From Blastocatellia bacterium (GTDB lineage: Bacteria > Acidobacteriota > Blastocatellia > HR10 > J050), in NCBI GenBank assembly GCA_025054955.1, contig JANWZE010000137.1:1-44589 (forward strand): a stretch of DNA of 44,589 nt. Reading direction: 5' to 3'. Made by a program: the position numbers and the translations under genes. The notes below the pieces were generated by a model. That model saw only the letters and a list, made by a program, of their open reading frames with translations. It did no database searches and was not told the origin of the DNA. Of the stretch, positions 37,757 to 44,589 are shown piece by piece (position 1 is the stretch's first letter; every line of letters begins with the position of its first letter).

Positions 37757-40700
37757 TCAAAACTCAAACCGCAGACCAAATTGGATGATCCGCGGATCCG
37801 TAGCTGAGAGAACTCGGCCAGCCGTTGGCACATTGATAGCTGTGACCGGGAGCCCGAAGTTTGGATGGTTAAACAGGTTAAAGAACTCAGCTCGGAACTG
37901 AATGCGGCTGTTCTCCCGAATGGCAAAGTTCTTGTGCAGCGCAAAGTCCACATTGGAGAACCGATCGCCCCTCAAGATATTTCTGCCCGAATTGCCGAAA
38001 CTAAAGAACGGCGGGACGGTAAAATCGGCGGGGTTAAACCATCGCTCCAACGTCGGCTTAGAAACACGGCCAGAACCAATGCGATTGGGTCGCCGGGTTC
38101 CGACGCCGATATTGGCCGTATCAACGGTGACAGTCGGCGAAAAGGGAAGCCCAGATTGGACCACAACAATCCCAGCAATTTGCCAGCCGCCTAGCAGGTG
38201 GTTGGCCAGCCCGCTTAGGGTATTAAGAAACGGTCGGCCACGACCGAATGGAAGTTCGTAGAGGTAGCTGAAGACGAACCGGTGGGGAACATCAAAGTCG
38301 GCAACCGCTCGTCCGGCCGCTTTGTTAAATGGATTATCGAAACAGGCCACGTTACCATCGTTGCTGCAATTATCAATCACTTTTGACCAGTTGTAAGACA
38401 GCAAGAAAGTGAGCCCTTGAGAAAACCTCTTCTCCACTTTCGCCTGGAGGGCATGATAGTTTGATGCCGCGCCATCCTCGCGAATAACACCCAATCCGAA
38501 TTGAGGGAAGGGGCGGCGTGGTTGAATTGGTCCCGGCCCCGGTGGTGGGATATTGAAGACATTATCGTCCTCCAAGCGAGTCCCTTTATTGCCGACGTAG
38601 CCGAGCTCGACAGCCAGATCCCGGGTGATCTCCTGCTGCAGGACGAGATTCCACTGGGAAAGGTATGCCGTTCGCTGTCTCGGATTGAGTGAGAAGATCA
38701 GCGGCGGCGTGAAGGCTACTCCAACCGGTGAACGGAAGAAGTCGACCAAATCGCGCGTGGGCGTGGGGACATCATTAGCCAAGGACTCATCGACGATGAA
38801 GGGAGGGTTGATGATGAATTGGCTTACCTGCGTGTTGCCGTTGCGCTCCAAGTAAAATATCCCACCGGCCAGTCGGATCACCGTCCGCCTTCCCAGCGGC
38901 TGCCAGGCCAGTCCGAAGCGAGGAGCAAAATCGTTCCAGTCAGTGAACCGCAATCGGGTAGGAAGCGACGTCTGCGTCGAGGGGATGATCCACCGTCCGA
39001 ATTGCCGGAATGCGGCTGGTGCTACCTGCTGGGAAGTCAGGTTGATGCTGCCATCCCGGCTGGAGACAACCACCACGCCAAGGCTCTGATCGAAGTGCCC
39101 ACCAGCTAGGTGCAGTGGCACCGCTGGCAGATTCACTTCGTAGCGAAGACCCAGGTTGAGCGTCAGGTTTGGCCTGATGCGCCAGTCGTCTTGGACGTAC
39201 TGATGGAAGTTTGAGAAGGACATGCCGAACGTGTTGCGCGGAAACGAACGGGACGCACCCGAGGGCAAACCAAGCAAGTAATCGGCAAAAGCATTGCCCG
39301 TATAGACACCACTGAAGGTAAAAACCCCACGAGCGAAAGCGGCATTGGACCCAATATCGGTGAACCGCCGCCAATCGAGTCCGGCTTTGATTGTGTGTTT
39401 ACCCCTCACAATGGTCACATTGTCAATCCACTGAAAGCTTTCCGGGATGTTGCGCAGAGGTGAGAACGCCTGGCCGTTGAGAGAAGTCAAGCCGGCTATG
39501 TTCAACGTAGGGAACCCAGGCGACTCCTTGGCAGTCTCCTCAAAGCCTCGGATGCCACTCTGACTCGTGAAATCTGTCCCCAAACCCTGGGGCGAGCTAT
39601 CTCGCGCCAGGCGTGAGTAGCCAAAGCGAAATTCATGCAGAATGCTTGGAGAAAACGTGCGCGTCCACACCAGAACGGCATTCTGATGCCGAACAAAAAC
39701 GCTGTTGCCACCGACCTCGGGAAATGGTCCGGGATCAAAGGTCCGTATGTCGTTGAAGGAGTAGCGCGCATAGAAATGATCCTTGGCCGACAGTCTCTTA
39801 TCCACGCGGATGTTGAACTGATCCACCGTGAGCGCTCGACTGGGGGCAGTGACGAACGTTCCGGCTGGGGTGTTCGGGAGCGGAAAGAACTTGAGGAAGA
39901 ACACGGCGGGAGGAGAGAATCGAGTTGTAGGAATCCGGTTGTTGGCAAACGGCTGGCCAGTCCGCGGATCCTGCAACGTTCGCGTGGGCAGCAGCGACGA
40001 GAAATCGCCTTGTCGGAAGGCTGCCGAGGGGACAACCGCATTGAACACAGTGCCCCGTCGTTCCCGCGTCCCTTCGTAATTGCCGAAGTAAAAGAAGTCG
40101 TTTCTGATCAGCGGCCCACCCAGGGCAAAGCCGAATTGATTGCGCTTCAGTGGCGGCACCGTCGGCGTGAAGAAGTTACGGGCATCGAGCTTGTCATTTC
40201 GGAGGAACTCGAAGACGGCGCCGTGAATTTCATTGGTGCCGGATTTGATCGCCGTATTGATCTCAGCCGCCCCGCGACCGAATTCGGCGGCGAAGCCACT
40301 AGATTGAACCTTAAATTCCTGAATCGCATCCACGCTGGGCGAAAGTGACAGACCGCCGAAGATGAGCTCCGAGTTCGTGATACCATCAAGAAGGAATTCC
40401 GTCTTCGTTGCTCGTGCTCCGTTGACCGAGATGAGTGGAGAGTTGAAAAAGCCGGAGGTGCCTGTTTGAATCGCTCCTGGAGTGAGCGTCGCCAACTGGG
40501 CAAATCCTCGGCCGTTGAGAGGAAGTTCGAGTATCTTCCGGTTATCAATCACACTGCCGATGGCTGCGCTTTCCGTCTGAAGTAATGGAGCCTCGTCGGT
40601 CACAACCACCTGCTCTTCGATCTGTCCCACCTCGAGCGTGATGTCCACCCGAGCCCTTTGGTCAACCCGCAGGGTGATTGATTCGATAACCTTCGTTTTG

Positions 40701-40963
40701 AAGCCGGTACGTTCAGCTTTCACCGAGTATCTACCAACACTTAAGCCGGTGACAACGAATTCGCCAGCGTCGTTCGTGACCACTTGGCGAGTTTGATTGG
40801 TCTCCACGTTGATCACAGTGATCGCGACCCCGGGAACCACAGCCTCAGCCCGATCCGTCACCGTGCCAACGAGGGAGGCCGTAGTGGCTTGTCCAAAGGT
40901 AGGTGCTACCAGAACTAGCGAAAACAGTGCCCCTGCTAATGCCAATAAGATCATTGGTCTCAT
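37757..40963 (-). CDS. TonB-dependent outer-membrane receptor, Oar/CarboxypepD_reg type
   Basis: The 1,068-residue protein has a signal peptide (1-25), an Ig-like carboxypeptidase-regulatory domain (28-110, TASLVGTVTDRAEAVVPG to GRYSVKAERTGF), a plug domain (about 115-240, EEQVVVTDEAP, LPLNGRGFAQL, EFLLDGITN) and a beta-barrel. It ends in GLRFEF, with the aromatic C terminus needed for outer-membrane insertion. It probably imports the oligomeric substrate. AAGGAGA is seven bases before the ATG. It starts the transport part of the locus, 12 bases after the enolase-type gene. No SusD partner is seen. Confidence 0.95.
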   Translation of the reverse strand: MRPMILLALAGALFSLVLVAPTFGQATTASLVGTVTDRAEAVVPGVAITVINVETNQTRQVVTNDAGEFVVTGLSVGRYSVKAERTGFKTKVIESITLRVDQRARVDITLEVGQIEEQVVVTDEAPLLQTESAAIGSVIDNRKILELPLNGRGFAQLATLTPGAIQTGTSGFFNSPLISVNGARATKTEFLLDGITNSELIFGGLSLSPSVDAIQEFKVQSSGFAAEFGRGAAEINTAIKSGTNEIHGAVFEFLRNDKLDARNFFTPTVPPLKRNQFGFALGGPLIRNDFFYFGNYEGTRERRGTVFNAVVPSAAFRQGDFSSLLPTRTLQDPRTGQPFANNRIPTTRFSPPAVFFLKFFPLPNTPAGTFVTAPSRALTVDQFNIRVDKRLSAKDHFYARYSFNDIRTFDPGPFPEVGGNSVFVRHQNAVLVWTRTFSPSILHEFRFGYSRLARDSSPQGLGTDFTSQSGIRGFEETAKESPGFPTLNIAGLTSLNGQAFSPLRNIPESFQWIDNVTIVRGKHTIKAGLDWRRFTDIGSNAAFARGVFTFSGVYTGNAFADYLLGLPSGASRSFPRNTFGMSFSNFHQYVQDDWRIRPNLTLNLGLRYEVNLPAVPLHLAGGHFDQSLGVVVVSSRDGSINLTSQQVAPAAFRQFGRWIIPSTQTSLPTRLRFTDWNDFAPRFGLAWQPLGRRTVIRLAGGIFYLERNGNTQVSQFIINPPFIVDESLANDVPTPTRDLVDFFRSPVGVAFTPPLIFSLNPRQRTAYLSQWNLVLQQEITRDLAVELGYVGNKGTRLEDDNVFNIPPPGPGPIQPRRPFPQFGLGVIREDGAASNYHALQAKVEKRFSQGLTFLLSYNWSKVIDNCSNDGNVACFDNPFNKAAGRAVADFDVPHRFVFSYLYELPFGRGRPFLNTLSGLANHLLGGWQIAGIVVVQSGLPFSPTVTVDTANIGVGTRRPNRIGSGRVSKPTLERWFNPADFTVPPFFSFGNSGRNILRGDRFSNVDFALHKNFAIRENSRIQFRAEFFNLFNHPNFGLPVTAINVPTAGRVLSATDPRIIQFGLRFEF

Positions 40964-40975
40964 ACCCGTCTCCTT

Positions 40976-42145
40976 TCAATTTCGTTGATCTGTCAACGCT
41001 TGGCGGACACCCGGCGGAGTGGCGCTCTCTCTGGCCCTTAGCTCCGCCAATTTGTCCTCGGCAACATCAATTCCTAGACCAGGTCCGTCACCCACTTCGG
41101 CGAAACCATTTTCAATCCGGAGTGGGTTTTTGACTGGTCGCTCGACGTGATAAAGCGGGCCAATGATATCGCCAGGGAACTTCTCGCTGGCGATGGCCGC
41201 CGTCGAAACGGCGAGATGACACATCGCACTGGCACCCAGGTCCCACTCCAAGTTGCTGCCTATGTGGCATGCCAACCCAGCCGCTTCGGCCATCTTGCAG
41301 ATCGAACGAGCCTTCAAAATCCCACCATTCTTTCCGGGGTAGATGCTGATGACATCAGCCGCTCCCAGGCGAATGACCTCGAGTGCTTCCCGCTCGGTGA
41401 AGACTGCTTCATCAGCCATAATGGGAATCGCGACAGCCTTCCTAACCTCGGCCATACTTACAAGGTCGCAGCGATCAACGGGCTGCTCAACCAAGGCGAC
41501 ACGGTAGGGCTCAAGCTCACGGATCATGTGGATAGCTTCTTTCACACTCCATCCGCCATTGGCATCCACAGTCAGCATCACATCAGACCCAATGGCTTCG
41601 CGTACCGCCTTGACCCGAGCCAGATCCTGCTGGGTGTCCAGTCCGACTTTGACTTTGATGGCGCGAAATCCGCATCTGACCATTCTGCTGGCCAAGGCCG
41701 CCGCTTGATCGGCGGCCACCGCCCCGATGGTAAATTTGATGGGTAACTTCGCGTCTCGACAGCGGCCGCCAAGGAGCCTATACAGTGGGACCTTCAGAGC
41801 CTTGCCGATAATGTCTAGCAACGCCATCTCGATAGCTGACTTGGTGAAGAGATTGCCTTCGCAGACACGATCGAGCTCGGCCATCAGAGACTCTAGATCA
41901 AACGGGTCGCGGTGGAGTAGTTTGGAGGCGAATTCGTCTTCTATTAAAGCGCAAGCGCCGCGTTGAGTCTCGCCACTCCAGGCCGGCATAACTGCAGCCT
42001 CTCCCCAGCCGGTGATCTCTGCATCTGTGTGGATCGCTACCAAAGCATACCGGGAAACACGATGCTCACCGCCCGCACTTATGATCATCATCTCAGGCTT
42101 GACCGCAATACTGACGGGAATCGCTCTGACCTCGATTATCTTCAT
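40976..42145 (-). CDS. Mandelate racemase/muconate lactonizing enzyme family protein (K-K type)
   Basis: The 389-residue enolase-superfamily enzyme has the capping domain (1-130, ending LLGGRCRDAKLPI) and a barrel with KVKVG (KxK), metal ligands Asp in LTVDANGGW, Glu in LVEQP and Asp in MADEAVFT, and Lys in YPGKNGGI. The two-lysine layout is that of the MLE subgroup (cycloisomerase, epimerase, OSBS), not the His-Asp dyad of sugar-acid dehydratases. The exact reaction is unknown. It starts 15 bases after the amidohydrolase stop and is followed by the TonB receptor. Confidence 0.9.
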   Translation of the reverse strand: MKIIEVRAIPVSIAVKPEMMIISAGGEHRVSRYALVAIHTDAEITGWGEAAVMPAWSGETQRGACALIEDEFASKLLHRDPFDLESLMAELDRVCEGNLFTKSAIEMALLDIIGKALKVPLYRLLGGRCRDAKLPIKFTIGAVAADQAAALASRMVRCGFRAIKVKVGLDTQQDLARVKAVREAIGSDVMLTVDANGGWSVKEAIHMIRELEPYRVALVEQPVDRCDLVSMAEVRKAVAIPIMADEAVFTEREALEVIRLGAADVISIYPGKNGGILKARSICKMAEAAGLACHIGSNLEWDLGASAMCHLAVSTAAIASEKFPGDIIGPLYHVERPVKNPLRIENGFAEVGDGPGLGIDVAEDKLAELRARESATPPGVRQALTDQRN

Positions 42146-42160
42146 TGACCACCCTCAAAC

Positions 42161-42958
42161 CTATAACCCGAAGACCTCTCGTGCGCTGCGGTTGAAAATC
42201 CAGTCCTTCTCTTCGTTGGATATCTCCATATCCTCGACGTAGTAAACAAGAGCTCTGAACGCCGTACTTGGACCATCAGTCCCGAACAAAATCCGCCTTG
42301 CTCCGAATTCCCGGACGGCCTGCTCGACAGTAACCAGAACCTCATGACCGCTGATTTCGAGATAGATGTTTTCGGACAGCCTGATTGCTGGGAAAACGTC
42401 CAGATGTAGTTCGTGCTTGCCCATATGGCCCATGATGACCGGAACGTCAGGAAATTTCCTAGCGATGTCGGCGATAAGCAGCGGTGTGCAGTAAGGAGCT
42501 GTTCCTGAATGGATGAGAACAGGAAGCCGGAACTCAGCCGCCTTCTCGAACACCGGATATACGAGCTCATCATTCGCTGGAAAGCCTTGGACCCAAGGAT
42601 GGATCTTGATACCTCGACAGCCATACTTCTCTACGGCTTCGGTTATTTTCTCCTTCACGGCTGCCGCTCCCTCGTACACGTTGGGTACGTACTGACCGAG
42701 AACACGATCCGGACGAATCTTCATCAGCTCAAATACTTCTTCGTTGCCACCATGGCGACTCTTCCAGCAACGAAAGATCATTGGCGTCAAGCTCGACGCG
42801 GCTGCCTGATGTACTTCAAACCGGTCTAGCCAGTCCAGATAGCCGTCAATGGTCCTCTTGACAAGGGCCTTATAGTCGGCGCTTCGTGGCCTCAGTGTGT
42901 AAAGGTCAATGGTGTAAAGATGAGTATGAGCATCAATGATGAACCGTTGGCCCGACAT
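42161..42958 (-). CDS. Amidohydrolase-2 family TIM-barrel hydrolase (copy 2)
   Basis: The 265-residue protein has a complete metal set: DAHTHLYT at the start, GCRGIKIHPWVQG, the His in VLIHSGT, the His in IMGHMGKHE and the Asp in ILFGTDGPST. The group contains lactonases, amide hydrolases and decarboxylases. It is the second of two adjacent paralogues (25-base gap) and is followed by the enolase-type gene, so it may act on the same intermediate, for example opening a lactone. The neighbour upstream has altered ligands, so this copy is the better catalyst candidate. Confidence 0.9.
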   Translation of the reverse strand: MSGQRFIIDAHTHLYTIDLYTLRPRSADYKALVKRTIDGYLDWLDRFEVHQAAASSLTPMIFRCWKSRHGGNEEVFELMKIRPDRVLGQYVPNVYEGAAAVKEKITEAVEKYGCRGIKIHPWVQGFPANDELVYPVFEKAAEFRLPVLIHSGTAPYCTPLLIADIARKFPDVPVIMGHMGKHELHLDVFPAIRLSENIYLEISGHEVLVTVEQAVREFGARRILFGTDGPSTAFRALVYYVEDMEISNEEKDWIFNRSAREVFGL

Positions 42959-42983
42959 TGCTGCGGCATCCTCTTCACACCGG

Positions 42984-43787
42984 TCAAGCCGGTAGAGCCC
43001 GATGAGGTGAATCCCCCGGTGACTCGCCCAAGTTCAACAAGCGACGGAGGTTCCCTCCTAAAACACACCTCTTCTCCTCCTCAGTTAAGTCTGCATCCTG
43101 AATCTTTGCCAGTTGACAGCGCATGCTGGTAGCTGGCCACTCTGAGCCGAAGACAACACGGTCTTTACCTAATTCCTTTACTGCCCAGACCGCCGGCCCG
43201 ATTGAACTTTCAATCAACACATTTCCCACCTTACCTGCTGAAGCAATCGCGTGCTGATAAAGATTATTTAATCCCACATGCCCCATAATGAATGAGATTT
43301 CCGGGAAGCATCGTGCCAAGTCTAAAACCTGCCCGGGCATCGACCATGGCTCATTCCCAGAGTGAATATAAACGGGGACGCCATACTGAGCGGCTTTCTC
43401 AAGAATCGGGTCTAGATTCGGCTCAAGCAGTAAACAATAGCCGTCTGCCATCGGATGAAGGCGAATGCCCTTGAATCCTTTCTCTCCGATGTAGAAATCG
43501 AGCTGCTCAACTGCATCGTCATCCCAAGGATTGATCCGGACAAAGCCAATGAGCCTATCTGGATATCTGGCTACGGCCTGCAAAACTTCCATATTCATTT
43601 GATGAATCATGTGGGGAAAACCATCACCTGAGACACAAGCTTGAGTAATGCCGCAGGCATCCATGACCCGCATTAAATCCTCGGCTCCATAATGCCGCTC
43701 GGTCAGATAGCAGATGAGGCTACTGCTGCCGAGGTGACAGTTGGCATCAAGAATCAGCGAGGGATGATTGAAAACTTTATTGTCCAT
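42984..43787 (-). CDS. Amidohydrolase-2 family protein with altered metal ligands (copy 3)
   Basis: The 267-residue protein aligns along its whole length with the adjacent copy (GFKGIRLHPMADG, VYIHSGNEPWS, FIMGHVGLNN). Two ligands differ: the usual DxHxH opening is DANCH, so the first His is Asn, and the terminal GTD/GSD is GSEWP, Asp to Glu. This may mean a different metal or mechanism, or loss of activity. It is the first gene of the catabolic run; a promoter is predicted 40-60 bases upstream and an AAGGAAG occurs in the leader. The rest of the barrel is intact. Confidence 0.85.
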   Translation of the reverse strand: MDNKVFNHPSLILDANCHLGSSSLICYLTERHYGAEDLMRVMDACGITQACVSGDGFPHMIHQMNMEVLQAVARYPDRLIGFVRINPWDDDAVEQLDFYIGEKGFKGIRLHPMADGYCLLLEPNLDPILEKAAQYGVPVYIHSGNEPWSMPGQVLDLARCFPEISFIMGHVGLNNLYQHAIASAGKVGNVLIESSIGPAVWAVKELGKDRVVFGSEWPATSMRCQLAKIQDADLTEEEKRCVLGGNLRRLLNLGESPGDSPHRALPA

Positions 43788-43822
43788 AAATATGGACTGG
43801 CTTCCTTTATTCTAGCCGTACC

Positions 43823-43850
43823 ATTATAGGAGAAGCACGGATGTAGTCAA
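43823..43850 (-). promoter_or_regulatory. Promoter of the catabolic operon
   Basis: On the minus strand TTGACT (43845-43850) and TATAAT (43823-43828) are 16 bases apart. Transcription should start near 43816, 29 bases before the amidohydrolase ATG at 43787. It lies back to back with the iclR promoter. Confidence 0.65.
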
Positions 43851-43862
43851 GAATTGATTGAC
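43846..43862. promoter_or_regulatory. Candidate operator: inverted repeat across both -35 boxes
   Basis: GTCAA (43846-43850) and TTGAC (43858-43862) are exact inverted arms around GAATTGA, with a further symmetric A/T core. The 17-bp element covers most of both -35 boxes. A regulator bound here could control both directions, and an IclR protein is encoded next door. The -35 boxes themselves account for part of the symmetry. Confidence 0.4.
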
Positions 43863-43887
43863 ATGTCTATCATTTTTTGTTCATAAT
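43858..43887 (+). promoter_or_regulatory. Promoter of the IclR-family regulator
   Basis: A perfect TTGACA (43858-43863) and CATAAT (43882-43887, five of six) are 18 bases apart on the plus strand. Transcription should start near 43894, about 28 bases before the ATG. Confidence 0.6.
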
Positions 43888-43921
43888 TCTGGACGGGTTT
43901 TTATTTTTTTGAACTCAAGTT

Positions 43922-44589
43922 ATGGCGACCCGGAGCCGAAAACCTATGGTCGAAAAAAAGACGCCAATAGTGTCCTCCGTCAAACGAGCGTTAAGCATCA
44001 TTGAAATGCTCGCCCATTCAAAGCGAGGGATGAGCATCTCTGATGTGAGCCGTAGGCTTCGCATACCAAAGAGCACAACTCATTGCATTGTAGTCACGTT
44101 GGAGAAGACAGGGTATCTCGAAAAGAATGAGCGCACGGGAAAGTACTCCCTTGGTCTGAAACTCTTCGGACTGGGGAGCCTTGTTCTGAGCCAACTGGAA
44201 CTCCGCGAACAGGCATTACCTTATTTGAGACAGCTGATGGAGCAAACCAAATTGACGACGCACCTGGCCATCCTGGAGCAGGGAGAGGCTGTCTATGTTG
44301 AGAAAGTAGAAGCTCCTGGTCTGGTGAAGATTGATACGTGGGTGGGTCGGCGAATGGACATCAATTGTACAGGAGTCGGTAAGGCGCTCATCGCTTATCT
44401 GCCGGAAGAGCAGCTCCACGAGTTGATCAAGCACAGGGGTCTCCCCCGCCACAACCATAAGACCATCACCTCTCCAGATAAACTCATCCAGGACCTCCAA
44501 AAAGTTCGTGCTCGCGGTTACTCGCTCGATGATGAAGAGGATGAGCTGGGAGTGAGATGCATTGGCGCGCCCGTCTTCAATCATCAAGG
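43922..44589 (+). CDS. IclR-family transcriptional regulator (3' end outside window)
   Basis: The first 222 residues are present; a typical family member has about 250-260, so 30-40 residues are missing at the right edge. A winged helix at about 15-80 (SSVKRALSIIEML, SISDVSRRLRIPKSTTHCI, GYLEKNERTGKYSLG) precedes the effector domain (LVLSQLELREQALPYL, AIEQGEA-like AILEQGEAVYVEKVE, CTGVGKAL, ARGYSLDDEEDELGVRCIGAPV). The start at 43922 is set by a TGA four codons upstream; a second ATG at 43946 is possible. It is divergent from the catabolic genes and probably represses or activates them in response to a small acid. Confidence 0.93.
   Translation, partial: MATRSRKPMVEKKTPIVSSVKRALSIIEMLAHSKRGMSISDVSRRLRIPKSTTHCIVVTLEKTGYLEKNERTGKYSLGLKLFGLGSLVLSQLELREQALPYLRQLMEQTKLTTHLAILEQGEAVYVEKVEAPGLVKIDTWVGRRMDINCTGVGKALIAYLPEEQLHELIKHRGLPRHNHKTITSPDKLIQDLQKVRARGYSLDDEEDELGVRCIGAPVFNHQ

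Noticed and set aside
39635-40348. Plus-strand open frame inside the TonB receptor gene.
   Set aside because: It is antisense to an uninterrupted receptor gene with signal, plug and barrel, and has no ribosome site.

Overview
This looks like a chromosomal segment from an Acidobacteriota-type bacterium. I infer that from three things: an Oar-like TonB receptor with an N-terminal carboxypeptidase-regulatory domain, very large secreted proteins with choice-of-anchor-D and FG-GAP/ASPIC repeats, and a moderately GC-rich base composition. No rRNA is present to confirm it. The window holds about 28 protein genes and one tRNA, with no insertion sequence, phage or CRISPR array.

Left part (1-7.6 kb, minus strand): one giant secreted protein fills the region and runs off the left edge. 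Its head has seven FG-GAP blades (as in integrin alpha), followed by a von Willebrand A domain with integrin-beta-like features. It is followed by about 15 near-identical units of about 106 residues. A good promoter sits 238 bases upstream of its start, leaving a long leader with several possible hairpins.

Central housekeeping block (7.6-15 kb, minus strand): kpsF/kdsD, gap, pgk, a small secreted protein, an MbnP-like protein, an MbnH-like di-haem protein, tpiA, secG and tRNA-Leu(GAG) follow one another closely. Lower glycolysis therefore appears to carry an inserted periplasmic metal/haem pair.

Plus-strand block (15.1-20.6 kb): an NPDG-family reductase, a secreted amidohydrolase, an NAD-type isocitrate dehydrogenase, a DUF309 protein and an FG-GAP/ASPIC protein. 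The last three overlap at their ends. A 720-bp gap follows, with two repeat families arranged A-B-B'-A'.

Minus-strand accessory block (21.3-24.2 kb): a methyltransferase and two related secreted proteins of unknown function. One of the two is split by an apparent single-base frameshift.

Catabolic locus (24.4-44.6 kb): all genes but the last are on the minus strand. It encodes an IclR regulator (divergent, cut by the right edge), three TIM-barrel amidohydrolases, a K-K type enolase-superfamily enzyme, an outer-membrane TonB receptor, a Na+/solute symporter, a U32-like TIM barrel, a creatininase-family hydrolase, three secreted proteins of glycosidase type, an SDR dehydrogenase and an aldehyde dehydrogenase of the ketoglutarate-semialdehyde type. 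Together these suggest one pathway: uptake of a glycan or glycoside, trimming in the envelope, symport, then oxidation, ring opening, enolase-type conversion and final aldehyde oxidation. The substrate cannot be read from the sequence.
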